This document shows, one piece after another, positions 43,911 to 57,100 of a stretch of 64,000 nucleotides of DNA. Source of the DNA: Dipylidium caninum. Taxonomy: Eukaryota > Platyhelminthes > Cestoda > Cyclophyllidea > Dipylidiidae. Where the stretch lies: the NCBI GenBank assembly GCA_017562135.1, contig QEYB01000825.1, positions 186,001 through 250,000 on the forward strand, in the 5' to 3' direction. Under the pieces are notes generated by a model that was not told the origin of the DNA, made no database searches, and saw nothing but the letters and a program-made list of their open reading frames with translations. The stretch's first letter is position 1. Every line of letters starts with the position of its first letter. The position numbers and the translations under genes are program-made.

Positions 43911-44036
43911 CACTTTCTGAGTGGGCAGTTCACGCGCATCGGCCCACTCGAGGTCAGCCGCTCCGTCTCTCCGCGCGGAGGAGGGGGAACCGCGGTGGAC
44001 TCTTCTCCCAAAATTCATCGCGATGGTGCATTTTAA
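43911..44036. repeat. Partial third copy of the inverted-repeat sequence
   Basis: About 125 bp resemble 44880-45000 of the right arm in the same orientation. Shared pieces are a GCGCGGAGGAG run, CGCGGTGGACTCTTCT, then TTCATCGCGATGG against CTCATCGCGGTGG. The copy is more diverged than the two long arms are from each other. It ends just before the right arm begins and lies upstream of the protease TATA box. Confidence 0.75.
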
Positions 44037-44079
44037 GCAAACACTGGCGTCAATTTGTCTAACATAGAACAAATCACGT

Positions 44080-45068
44080 GATGAACTTTTTGCTGATGCT
44101 CCTGATGATGCAAAATCACACTCGACTCAACTTTTTGGTAGCACACATCAGCAATTTTATGAACGCGTAACTGTGACACCGCCTGCACGATTACAACAAG
44201 TCGTCGGCTAAACTGACAGCCCCTGACCGAATAGAATTTTATTTTAAGCCGAACGACTGTTGACTTTTCATTCCTACCACACACACAAGCACTTTCGTTC
44301 GTGAGGTGCTGTCGAAAGCGCAGCAGGGAAAGTTGATGCCACAGTCAATCGCACTGGTTATAAATGTGGACTAAACAGTCCTCACCATGGCCGCTTTCGT
44401 GCACTCATTCTCTCCCCGTGTGGTTGGCCAACTGCGAGTTGTGGTGGACACGAGGGTAAAGTTTTATTTTCACTACACAATCCCATTGAAACCGCCTAAC
44501 TACTTATAAGTAGTATGTGACGCCCTATGACTGCATTCACCTGCGTGAGAGGCGCCGAGCGACAGCATGTCCGACACCCACCGCCGCCAAATTATGCCCC
44601 AACGCAGCTGCCCCCACCGCTGTTTCTCTCGGGGGAGGAGGGGGGAGGGCGCGGCGGTTGGAGGGAAAGTCGTGGGTGGGGGCGCCCGTGGCCGAATCGC
44701 CAGACACCGAGGGAGAGTCACGGAATCAGCACGGCGGCTTCCGCGGCTGCGCGCACGTGAAGGGGCGTCACAAAGTGCTGCACTCGTGTGAAGCCAAACG
44801 ACCGCCTGACAGCGGTGAATGCGTTTGAGCCGCCTCCCGTGACTTGCTGTTTCACTGACACGACACTTCAACAATCGCCCTCCGACCTGACCGGCCAATT
44901 CACGCACCTCCGCCCCACCGTGCGTCGAGTGCGCGCGCGGAGGAGAAGGCGGCGCGGTGGACTCTTCTTCCCAAGCTCATCGCGGTGGAGCACTTGCGGC
45001 TAAAACCCCGCCACCAGCCAGTGCATTCATCGGTCAACAGGTCACACTGCTGCAAGCACTTTTGTGCG
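44080..45068. repeat. Right arm of ~1-kb imperfect inverted repeat
   Basis: Reverse-complement partner of 40761-41747. Landmarks run in mirror order: CATCAGCAATTTTATGAACG (44147-44166), CCTAACTACTTATAAGTAGT (44495-44514), a G-rich block near 44640 and GTGCATTCATCGGTCAACAG (45021-45040). It is intergenic, upstream of the protease promoter. The spacer between the arms is about 2.3 kb. Confidence 0.92.
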
Positions 45069-46493
45069 GCTTTAGTCGGCCAGTTGGTTGGACAGTGGAC
45101 ACGTGAAATCGCTCCAAGGTGGTGGGTCTGACGTCTGAGCGAAACGTGCGCATTCTCACGTCGTCCGTCCCGCCCATCTGAGCGAGAGGGCAGGACACGT
45201 GAATGCTAGAAACCCCCTGGAGCAGCGGGAAACGCGTGCATTGCGGATTTGAAGAAAGCTAATAAAAGAGTGTGGCGCAAAGCTGTTGCCGCCTCTCACT
45301 TCAGTCTCCTTCGAATATCGTTACCTCGAATTGCGAAGACGGCTTTAAAACGCCCACATCCCTCGGTTCTCCCAATTCTCCTCAAAAAATAGTAGCAGCC
45401 TCGGCCCACACCCGGCATGCCCCACCCGCCCACACGGGCAACACGGAAGCTAAAGACGAGCAGAGTTGGTACACTGTTCGAAATTTGAAACCCACTTTTC
45501 TATAACCTCGAGTTTCTGTGTCCAAGGCTACTGTCGATCATCTCCTCAGTTGGTCACAAGACGAGCAAAGCAACCTTAAGACGGATTTTATGCCACCTCG
45601 ATGACTGACCGGTTAGAGAAGGCGTTAACTCCCCTCCTCTCCATCGCTTTCACCCGCCAAACAAATGTCCTGGGCTACCGAGTAAGGCGAAGGGTATTTT
45701 TGTTGTTGCAAGGCCATTCAACCTTACTCCAATCAACAGAACCTCCACTCTGTGAAATACTACAATTAGACTCGAGGCAGGGTTTAAACCAAGCAAGGCA
45801 ACTTAGGTCATACTTTGCGGAGAAGCGTCCGTCGGGAGGTAATCCAACTGTATCTGCCAGGAGGATCTGCTTTCTCCGCACTTCGCAGGAGAACGGAGAG
45901 GACAATGATGCAGTGTGACGGGTTTCCTCGGCTCCCACCACCGACACTGTGGCCGAGGCACTGGTGCATGGGCGCCACCGGGCGCACACGCAAATGCATG
46001 TGGCGTGGAGAGGGACAATGTCCGCCCCGAGAATAGCATGAGGCCAGGTGGAGTAAACGAGTCGAGCGGAAAAATACGCGGCCTGGTTAAACATGGAGTT
46101 GATTGGCGCAGGAAGAGCAGGTGAGAAAAATCAAAACGTGCCCTCGGCTTGCACAAAAAAAATGCAAGGCAAACCGGTAGGGCGGAGGGTCTTGAAGCCG
46201 CACACTCCAGTCCGCCGAGGGGGCTCCTCTCAAATCGTTGAGTCAGGCGACGAGGGCGAAAAGGGGACAACGACGTAATTCAAGGTGGCTTCAACGCAAC
46301 ATCGCCGACTTCTAACGACTCCGTGTGGAGTGGATTTTCGCCTCACTTGTCAGCTCGGTCACGGACGCTGGCAGGAAAGTGGGATAGAAAGTGTGCACGA
46401 AGGATGGGATCTATTTACACGGGTGGGCGCAGGACGATGCAGACAGCAGGCGGGGAGGAGGAGGAGGGGGAGGAGGAGAAGGAGGGTGTAAAG
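45069..46493. other. Intergenic, right repeat arm to GTF3C3 3' end
   Basis: G+C-rich sequence with no supported gene. A purine-rich GGA/GGAGGA tract occupies 46451-46487 just beyond the GTF3C3 stop. Open frames of 105-155 codons overlap on both strands without motifs. Confidence 0.5.
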
Positions 46494-49400
46494 TCACTCA
46501 ATCACGAGGTACTTCTGCATAATATACCTCGCCATTGTGGGATTCTTGTTCTGCTGATAGAGTAATTGCAGATTGTAAGCCGCTTCCATCTTCAAGTCGA
46601 GGAGCTGAAATGCACAAGTCGACAATAACCATTACGCCAACCGTTGGGTTAAGGGGGAAATGAATGCGCCCAAAGTAAGGGCTCCCCCAGCGCTGTATTG
46701 TGCACCAGTCTCCCCCCCCCCACCCCCAAAGGTTTGGGCACTCGTGCGAATTGTGGCAAGGTATTTGCCCCCTCGGCTCGGTCACCGACGCGGAATACCA
46801 TAGGAAGGTCTGCCCGACTCTCAGAGAAGGAGAGGGGAAAGCCATCGATACTGTTACGGTCGGGAAATCTCTCTCTGTGTAGGTCTATGTCAAAACACCT
46901 CGGACAGACCGGCGATCTTTCGCCAGGGAATGACAACAACGTGTCCACGGCCTCACCTAGAGACGCGATGCAGCAGAAAAAACAAGCCGTCTTGAACAAA
47001 AACTGGATGGAGTCCACACCAAGTGTGATAGGGTGTGAAAGTCGGAGGAAAAGAAAAGAACAACAAATTGTACACACAAATGCGCGAGAGGCGGATATGA
47101 TGTATGGGTCGCATGATGCACACGAACAATATCTCCCCGGTCCTTGAGAAGACAGATCGCCGATTAAACGTTTAAAGGTAAACATGACGGTGGTTTACGA
47201 TCAGCACAGGCATGCGCTGTGGAGAACGAGTGGCTACTTCACACTCGAGAGCGTGACACCCCTGTCAACATTCTCACCGGTAATTGTGAGGATACAGGAG
47301 AGATGGCGTCGCCGCGGATGTGATAGAAAGCAAGAAAAAAAAGTCATGAAATCGCCAAATATGTCCGACGTGAATGTCACTCGTCGCGGTGACAAGAGAA
47401 GCCTTTGACGTCGTTCACGTCAGAAAAGAGCACAACATGCCAATCACAACGCACAAAGAGGGTCACAGGGCGCAAAACATGCACATTATGCAGACACGTG
47501 AGGAGCATGAGACTGTCCTCAGTCAGACTAAATCGTCAATCTTAAGACCTTAAACCAGGAAGTGGAAAGGAAAATGAATTAGTCGGAGTAGTAAAGACAT
47601 CGCGACAGATTTGGAGCGTCTGAGCGTCCATCGATGGGGGGGGGGACGGGGGGAAGCGGATAGGGGAAAATAGGTACACACAGGGCCGAAACCTTACCCG
47701 CTTTTCTTCTTCAGTCGAGCCAACCGGTTCCATATTAAGGACCTTTTCGTAGTAAGGAATTGCTATATGTCCAAGCACTAGGAAAAACGTAAAAAGACGT
47801 GAATTTAAGGTAAGAAAAAAGATAAAACTCGTTGGCTCAAGGCCTGACAGAAAGGACGTACTGCATTGATGGCAGGCTCGGGCGATATTGAAGTAGGTCT
47901 CCTGACATTCTCCACGCAATTGACGATACTCCCCCAGGAAACCGATACACTGAAGAGAGAAAGACACCGTTTTTTGCAATATGATGGGGACAATGTGGAC
48001 ATCCCAAGCGCCCGTAAAGCGGTTTATGCTAAGTCATATCAAATTATGAATACGCATACCTGAAGGACCGTTTTGTGGCGCGAGAAAAGGTGTTTGTGGA
48101 CCGAGATGTTGAGAAAACAGACGGCGAGGAGGAGGGAGATCAGGGGATTGTTAGGAAATCGGGAGCGAATATCGGCCATGAGAGCTGAAAAGGGGCGTCA
48201 AAATTAGGCAAATTAGTAAAAATCACGACAAAGGGCGATAAAAAAATGGAGCATCTATTTCGCATATATGCACTGCTCAATTCCCAACACACCGATGGAA
48301 TAGCGACTCGAGCCTCTCGCCATACAATCACCGCAACTCATCAGTGAGGCGCCAAGATTGTCTCTGTCCTTGGCAATTCGGCGAAGCAGGAAGCGTGTGA
48401 GTCGAAGCTCCCGGGAGATGGTTGAGGCGATGTTGAGAAGGTTCCAGTACTGATTGAGATGGCAGAACTGGGGCCAGAAAAAAGGTTTAAAATCGGGATT
48501 AAACATCTGAGATAGTCGCGGTAGGAAGGTGGGGTGACAAAAAATACTGTCGCAGACCACGTGACATGTGGTGCCATTCAAGTCGATTATGACACTCAGT
48601 CACCCTAACCAGTAAAAATCATGTTGCTATGGCAAGGCAACAGGATCTACCAGGGATGATACTGACAAGGAATCAAACAGAGATCTCAGCGTTCGCTATG
48701 GTGGCAATTCACGAAGAAGGCGATGAATTTCCTCTGAATGCGCCTCGGACGAGGAAAGTAGACGGTCTATCGCAAGGGGGAAGGCCAGATGAGAGGTCAT
48801 TAAACAGACAGTTTGCTTCTTTCTATTTAGGCGTTCTCGGGCCCTCCAAACTGTGAGGAACAAAGTTACTTTCAAGCATAAAACCTTCGCAAAGGAAGAG
48901 GCTTAATAATCTGTGTTACAAAAATGTAGCACAGCTCTTAATATCATAAAATGAAAAAAACTCGAGCCTTTCAACAGTCAAATTTGTAGTAAAAATAGGA
49001 AGTATAACTGGGAATCGGCGGAGAAGAGGGGAGAATGTGGCTCCAATAGAATAAAAATGATGCCCTCCGGCGTCGAGGCAAGAGTATCATCAACCGAAAT
49101 CATCCTGAACGCAAGAGTGAGCAACATCGATGCAAACCATGGAAAATCCGAGCTCGGGCGCAAAAAAGTAACGAGAAGTGGCACAAACGACGTACTTCCT
49201 TCTCAATCTGCCGCATGGCCTCCATGGCCGTCTCCCCACGACCAACTTGGAGTGCGTTGCTAATGTAGAGGTGGGTGATCATGCGCCGACGATACGCCGT
49301 CTCCACGATCCAGGGGAGCACCGAGGTCCAGGAGAGAAACCGATCCAACGTGATGTAGTCGGCGCGCTTAATCAAAATCTCAATGACTCGACAACAGCAA

Positions 49401-52400
49401 GTGGCCCAGAGATCCTCCGAGGAGACTCGTAGGGCGGGATCCGTCTGCTCGTCCAGATGCGCTAGCGCCTGCACTGCGGGATGCTTCACCAGGTAGTACT
49501 GGAACATCACTGCGGCTGTAAGGCGTTTATATCGTGTTTATTGTCATATCAGTAGCTCGAATATTTTTGCGCCAACGACTTACGTGCGGGTCTTTCACAG
49601 GAATAAATTTGCATTACGTCAGAGAAGAGGAGGCGACAAGCTTCCTCCAGAAACTGATCGACAGTGGCTGGAGAATCGAGGAGTTTACAGCGCTCAAAAG
49701 CTAGTCGCATAGCGTTGGGATCGTTACAAAGCATCCGTGCACTCAGACACCGCCCGTCCGCTAGTGCACTGGCCTCGGCTGTGCCGGAATCCTCCGCCCC
49801 ACTGTCCTCGTCGTCGTCGTCTTCTTCATCCGAGTCAGAAAAGCTTTCACTCTCAGAGGCTTCACTGTCATCCTCTTCATCATCGTTATCATCCTCCTCG
49901 TCTTCTGTGGGATTATCTCCCTTGGCTTCGACTTCTACTGCCGGCGCCTCTGGTGTGGTCTGCTGACCACTACGGAGGAGGGATGGCTCAAGAACTTCTA
50001 GAGCCGACTTTTCATCGCCCAATCGACGCAGAAGGTTACCCAAGGCCAGACGAGCCTCGGTGCAGCGTGGATCGAGGTGGTTGATAATGTGACGGTAGGT
50101 GGAGAGAGCTTCCTCGTGAAGATTCGATTCCACTTGAAGGTCACCAAGGAGACATAACGCCTTAGGATTCTGATAACAGAATGATACTATTAGGCAAATA
50201 AAAAGGCTCGTAGATGTATGCGAGTGGTAAGAACGCACCGGTTTTATTTTTGGTGTGGCGATTAGGCGTCTGGCAATTGCTAAGCCCTCGGGGATGAGAC
50301 CAGCGGTTTTGCAGGACTTGGCCAAATCAAAGAAGAGACTATGGTTTTCCACGAAATTCCTTGGTGGAGGAGGAGGCGATTAGGGGATTCAGATGATCCT
50401 GCAAACAGTAAAGCGATGTTCTTTCTTGCTTTGGCCATTAATAAGTGCACCAAAAGCCCCTTAAGAATGCCCAAAGCAGACGTCTCAGCAACTTAATCCT
50501 CGTTAATAACGGTAGTCGAGTGATCAAATAAGTTAGAAAAATGAAAAAAAAAGGATATGAAAAGAATTATGCATTTAGGCGCAATAACGTCAACGATGAC
50601 ATTTTGCGGTGGACTTTGCTATTTCCTTTTCTTAATCGTCTGATTCATGATCGACAGGGATCATCCACTTGGTCTGCTCGTACCAAGTCGCTGAGAGGCG
50701 GGAACGACTTTTCGGAACTCCAATTATTTGCTTTCACCTCTAATCACCACCACTCTGATTCTCATTTTGCGCATAAATCCCAGTTCTCCCAAATTATTCC
50801 GAGTGGTTATGGCGAAAATAACAAAATGCAACATCATAAGTCATTTCTGGTGATATTATGCCTAACTAGAATTTAAGCCAGCTTCAATTTGACAGGATTA
50901 TTCAACACTGGTTCCGCCAATTTCAATGCTCCCGCGAAGAGCCTATTTATTCGCAAGGGGAGAGTGGGGAATTTGCACCTACATAAACAGTATCATGTAT
51001 TCAGGGCACTTGACAAGGTCAAGGAGAAGAGGACAGAATAAGTGGAACGCCTACGACTACTCACTTTGATAACCAGTCCCAAGTTGTACTTCAACATGAG
51101 GATGAAAAATCTTATCAGTACAACCACATTCATGTCCTCCGCAAATTCACATCTAAAATTGAAAAGACTTGTTAATTTGAACGACGCAGCTGACCCAGAT
51201 TGCTCTTCAAAAATATAAACTAAAAAGTCACCATTTGGTCGTGAGAAGGAGTTCAAGATAACCTTCATAACCTACTTTTCATCAGTCTACCCTCACTTCA
51301 GATAGTATGAATCAACACAATAGATGAGATTTGGCGTTGGAGCTGGTCTAGTATAGCTTTTATTTCCACAAATTACCCATGACTAACATTCTTGCCAAAT
51401 AATATGGTGAAAAAAGGCGTACAAAGCAGCCAAGTTAGTGTTAGGGTTAAAACGACCTGCGAATAGATTTCATGACAGCAGTGTTGGAAGGCACGCGATA
51501 CGGTGAGGCGACTTCCCCGTTCTCACAAATAAGGGAGACGCCCCAGTACATGAAAAGAACTATGGAGAAAGCGAAAAACAAAATTAGGCAGAGTTTAAGA
51601 AACTTCGTGCCAACCTGAAACGCACATGCTACTTAAATCAATGCGAGTAGAGTAGGATAAAGTTTATCTCTAACGTCGTAGAGGCTCAAAATTAAGTGAA
51701 TTTAAATTAGTAAAGCTAATGAAACGACAGACCTTAAGAGCCTCCTCGGGGCGGTCACCCTCTTGAAAGAGGTCAAGAACACGTAACTGATCTAGAGTAA
51801 GAGCGTGGATGTTAGCAAAAAGTCGCTTGAGGTAGAAGCAAAAAGGATGAATGTGAAGTGTAAAATTTACCCTTGGAAGGACATATCTCCGGTAATTTGT
51901 CGAAAGCCAACTCGTAAGTCCGAATGCAACCGCCTGCGTCCCCGAGAGCAGCGAACTCCTACCGCGAGAAAAAAAGTGGCCGATACAAAGAATAAAAGAC
52001 AAAGTAGGAAATTGAGACTGCGATGCGATTTGAAGTGATTTGTTTCAATTACATTTTGTATTTCGGTAGAGGATCACCATTACGTCTAACATGTACGAGC
52101 TTGAAAATTCACAACATGCTCAATTCGCCGAAATTCTATGACATGACTGGTAACAAGAAATTTAAAAAAGCCGGAGAAATCGGGCACAGTTAGCAATATT
52201 TCAAGGAACAACTAAATAAATGACAATAACGAAAACACAATGAGCAGAGGCAACAGGAAAATATCGTAAAAAATGTATGTTTACCACAATAATCTCTAAT
52301 AACGCAGAACATTTTTAAAAGTTACTTATAAATTTCAGAGCAAATAAAATCTTCACAAGATTATTCGTAACTACACGGTGTGCCGGACTAATATCAAATC

Positions 52401-54124
52401 GACTCATCACGATAAAATTTGGAGTTTTGCCGATCAACAGACACTTTTAAGAATATATAACTTGAAGGAGAGAAGTTTGACATGTCATTTTATAAACAAA
52501 GCAAACTACTATCGAAGCTTCTCTAGGACATCAAAAATTATGCATTTATTTCGTGATTATATGCAAAAAGGATGCTTCATAGAGACAACACAATGTATCT
52601 ACCTCGGCAATTTTGACAATCTGATTGTAAGTCTTCCTGGGATCACTACTTTTGCCAAAAAGGAGTGCAGTAAGCCTCACTCGAATAGCTTCTTTCTCCT
52701 GACCTGTAGCCCTCAAAAGTCCCACTAGCCTGTGACGAATCTCCGTATCATTTCGAGCAGACCGCATTGCTAAAGGAAGAGTAGTGTCAAGGCGGGAAGG
52801 GAGAAAGAATTGGAAGATAAAGATAGAAGCGCAATGGCTCAGAATTTTTTGAACAAGCGTTTTACCACATACCATTTCTGGCATAGACAATAGCTTGTTT
52901 AAGGTCCCCTTCGTCTTCAGCAAAGTCAACTAAGTTCATCCAGAGAGCAGAGTCTCGAGGATTCCTCTCGGCCGCTTGCAACATGTGCTATGAAAGAGTG
53001 TCAAGGATTATATGTGTATCTTTGGATGAGGCAACAAATTTGTGCGTACCTCTCGAGACTCCTTCCGACGGTCTTGTCTGTAGAACATGTCAGCTAGGAC
53101 GAGGTACGGAGCAGAAGCGTTGGGAGCTAATATAAATGAAGAAGATTGTCAGTTCGTAACGAGCCTTAGGTATGTGCCAGTTAAATAATTGTATACCTGC
53201 GTTAATAATATTGCGACAAATTTCTTCAGTTTTGCCAAAATCCCCATTATTTAAATGTCTTTCCGCCTCTCCAAGATAATGGGCCAACTCTAATTTTAGG
53301 TCCCATTTCTAAAAGTTGAGATGAATAAGATGTACATGCGGGACAAAGAATGAATCAGTAAAATTAGCATGGTTTTAAAATGCAGTAAATGGAAGTCTTC
53401 AACGTTGAAAAATACACTGAAAGACCTCGTTCAAAGGCAAAATCTAGTTGCTTTCACACAAACAAGATATCCTATGTCCTATGAAATTTATCAAGTACTA
53501 AGCTACGGTTGGATAACGATAACGAACCTTCCTGGGAGCTGATGATTTACTTTTCCGCTTTCTTCTCGATCTTCCATAGTCGAAGTCACTTTCAAAGTCT
53601 GTAAGAATATAGGGTTAAGTCATTCAAATTCACTTCGCGATATGTGGGAACTTTACATGCAGTATATTTACAAAAATTATTGGAGTTAACTTACCAGGGG
53701 ACTCTTGTGAGTTTTTTCGGGTTTTCCGTCTTAGATTCGCGTTAGAATAAGGCGGACGATGTCTAGTAGAATACTTTGAATTCTTTCTGCCACCATCGGC
53801 ATTGGTTTTCTTGTGGAGCTCTTTCATGAGTTCATCGAACGATAACACTCCACTAAGATAATTGCTATATAATTGATCTTCGGTTTCAATGTGCATTGGT
53901 TCCCCTGACCCTTGCGTATCATTCAAAGATCCCCGGTGAGTTGAAGGACTCCCTTCGCCAAAACTGTCAATTTTTATAGGAGACATATCGGTAGGGAAGA
54001 AGTTCTAAAATCATTTTTACGCTTCCAAATAAATTTGGCCTACTTGTAGATCGATTATTTCGAAAGCTGGTGCATCTGAAGGCGATCCGGTATTAACAAG
54101 CGAATTTGCATCAGTGGATTCCAT
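46494..54124 (-). CDS. GTF3C3: General transcription factor 3C subunit 3 (TFIIIC102)
   Basis: TPR subunit of TFIIIC, which recruits TFIIIB and RNA polymerase III to tRNA and 5S genes. Exons in order: 54044-54124, 53695-54004, 53528-53598, 53197-53308, 53050-53126, 52873-52987, 52603-52769, 51871-51958, 51733-51791, 51457-51614 (or from 51559), 51065-51152, 50239-50359, 49584-50169, 49196-49515, 48293-48467, 48060-48184, 47862-47949, 47698-47777 and 46494-46604. This is at least 975 residues; an in-frame TAG at 54128-54130 supports the ATG. TPR-like helices run throughout (ELAHYLGEAERHLNNGDF, NPRDSALWMNLVDFAEDEGD, CIRTYELAFDKLPEICP, NPKALCLLGDLQVESNLHEE). Late family blocks include FCHLNQYWNLLN, NPLISLLLAVCFLN, CIGFLGEYRQLRGECQETYFN, IAIPYYEKVLNMEP and the ending AAYNLQLLYQQNKNPTMARY. 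A long Asp/Glu/Ser run interrupts exon 13. Phases match everywhere except between 51065 and 50359, where a small exon is unresolved. Confidence 0.92.
50451..50491 (-). other. Candidate missing micro-exon of GTF3C3
   Basis: Exon 11 ends in phase 0 but the next clear exon starts in phase 2. A 41-nt segment between an AG (50492-50493) and a GT (ending at 50450) is open, starts in phase 0 and ends in phase 2. It would add LLRRLLWAFLRGF and complete a tryptophan codon before NFVENHSLFFDLAK. The acceptor has no clear pyrimidine tract, so this is only a candidate that happens to fit. Confidence 0.25.
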
Positions 54125-54130
54125 GTCCTA

Positions 54131-57100
54131 TTTATAATATAATATGCGTAAATGTAAGTAACACATAATATCAAAGTTCAAAAAGTACATGGTGCAAAAA
54201 GCTGAAAGCGAATAAAACACTTGGAAAAATGAAAACTCGCATATACAAAAAGAATGACAAATGGATGGTCTCTTACTCAAGGAACGTCAAATTAAATCAA
54301 CATATGTTTCAATATAGGTGTAAAGTATGTGTCTTGACATATGTGCAACTTTATATTTGTGTGCAGGACGAGCAGTTGACTTCATATCCTAAGCTAGAAT
54401 ATAGCACATATAAAATCAACATCGGACGGAATGTGCCGGGACGCAAGCTCTATTTAGACGCAATAAACCTTGAAATATTGTTTTGATTGGTATAAACACA
54501 GTCGTGATTTTTCTGTATGTAGGGTGTTAATCTTCAACTTTTCACCCATTAAGTAACACCTAGATTTATGCTATTTAATGCCAATTCATGGCAGCAATTG
54601 AATTTTTTTGCTGACAATAATTTGCGTTTAACAGTAACTTTTTAAATAGATAGGCCTCGCTCTTCTTTTTAACTCTTCATATTAGCACATATCCTTTCCG
54701 GTTTTGATGTATATGATAATCTTCTTATCACAAATGTAAATCACTTTTGTCGTCCTAGATTATGTCCTCCCACTAAAGGAAGGGTTTTGTAAATCGGAAC
54801 CGTGAATTATATTTGTGCTTATTGAAAATGCCAAAATCTTAATGTCTCGGGGTTGAGTCAACCAAGACGCGTACATTTATTTTTCAGGGCTGCATCAGCT
54901 GAGGGACCCACATGTACAGCCTCTCGATATTAAATCTGTCTTAGCCTACGCGAGTTCTTAGCTCACTTGCTACATTCACATTTTTCTTATGATAGCAACA
55001 CCTATGGCCTAAATTGTTGTACCCTTTCTTCAGTTTCCTCGCCGTAGGGAGGGCTGTTTTGTACTTCTACCCTTTCACCATTTTAAGCATCTTTTTTTTT
55101 GCCTAATATGCTATAATTAAAATGAATGACTTCGGATGTCATAATACAATTTCGACACTTTGAGCCAGGGCTTACTTTTCCCATCTCTAAATGTGGCCTG
55201 TAACAGTGTCTGTTCAGAAATATTTGAGAAAAACTAAAATAATGTATTTGCCTGCCGATTTTCACTAGATTTATCAAGCCTGCAGTTCTGCGCGATTAGC
55301 GGAATAATTATCTATTTTAAACATAAAAGAGGTGGCATGTTAAAAAGAGGGGAGATAAATTAAGACACCGATTAAGAGAAATTTCAGCTATGTTACTGAA
55401 ATCGTTTTTATTCGGCGTTAGACCTGTCGCTACCATGCAATCCCCGGTCCATAGTGTATCAACCAGTGGTTTAATACTTCTTTCACCGGTTAGGCTTTCA
55501 GCGGCAAAAAAATATTAATCACTGTGGCAAGGACGCACTAATTAGTTAGGACCGCCAATATTGTGAAGTCATATGCCCGAGCGCCATCAACGTCACTTAA
55601 ACATGAAGTACAGTTAAAAGTATACTTAAGCAATTATCACGATTATTTCGGAAATTCGTCCTGTGCAGGAGAGAAGAAACCTCACAATATCAGAAATGTA
55701 TATAATCTATCAGTTTATTGCACTCCTCTTATCCGTCTCGATTATTGCGTCTTCCATTGGTAACCATTCGAAATTGTATAATACTTAGAACTAATTCAAC
55801 CACTTTCTGCATTGGAATGGAAGAAGGCGTAGCATAATCAAAAGTTAAAGAGACCGCCTGGAGAATTCCCGGTCCATGAGATCAGTGCAACGACTTCTTT
55901 CCCCTGGACATCGTACTCGAGGACACCACGTCTACACACGACGGCAGCGAGGCTGAGGATGAAGTGCGATACGTTCACCTGTGAATTTATGAGTTGGGAT
56001 TGCTTAAGGTCACATCTTTAGGATGGTAGATTATTGCAGTGATGATTGTGGGAAAATTAGAGTGAAGTCGGAGTGGAACTCGACACCAGGTAAAATCTAC
56101 TTGCCTATCCTTTAGTGGTATTTGCCTGGGGGGCATTCCAAGATCTCAGGTCATTTAGCAGACCTTAAAACTCCTATCCACTTCACTAAGAGTTGTAGTG
56201 AAGCTCTGAGACCTCAGGAGGTTATTAATTTTTGCCTCGTGAATCCTCCCCGTCTTAACGATACAGCTCATGCCTTATTCTCGGGCAAAAAAAGCAGAAT
56301 ATTTCTTCAGTATGATTAGATGTTTTCGGCGTATTATCACCTACGTTTTTAGTGTATCATGAGGTGTAAAATTCGAGTTGAGGAAGGACGTGCGAGGTCA
56401 CAGACACGACTCGGTGCCCTTAAGCAGTCGATGGCTGTGCAAAACAAGTATGGCGGCGACTTTTGTATTGTGGTCTGCACAGGCTGGTAAACCTGTGAGA
56501 AGGCGGGTTTTTGCTAAATGAGATGTCAGGAATATCATTGACAGCAGTGATTTGGCACATGAACACCTCATAACCTCGAATATACACAGTGGACGTGTAC
56601 GAAGATATGATCTACTGGTTCTGTTAAGACTATCCTTTGAAGTCCCCCCCCGTCGAATGAGTCAATTTGTTTCTACGACGTGCAGAAGAGTAGCCAAATC
56701 CTATAAATTGGGGGGTTCTTATTCCTCGCAATCTAAACAAGACAGTACGGCGGTGAATCATTAGACGCGAGCTATTACACCGTCTAAGTCAACTAAATAG
56801 CGTGGGATGATTCATTAAATTATTAAAATGAGGTCATGTTTAGACATTTCGTACATTTTTATGCCGATGACAGATGCATGCGAATACGCGTTGGCAGACA
56901 AAATAACGACTATCCTCGACCTTGAGTGGCCAATTTTGATTGGTTAAACGAAGGCGCTTTCCGGCCAATTGATATTCAGCAAATAAAGTGGGTCAGAGGC
57001 GGTGTCAATCGATGGGGAGTAGAGGGAGACCTCACCGCTTTCCTACTTCCCTCCAATGAAAATAATTATTTTGCAAGGCCACGCCCTTTTCCTGAAGACG

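Noticed and set aside
50541..50876. 111-codon + strand ORF inside a GTF3C3 intron
   Set aside because: No recognisable motif, A-rich start, no support from splice sites; compatible with chance.
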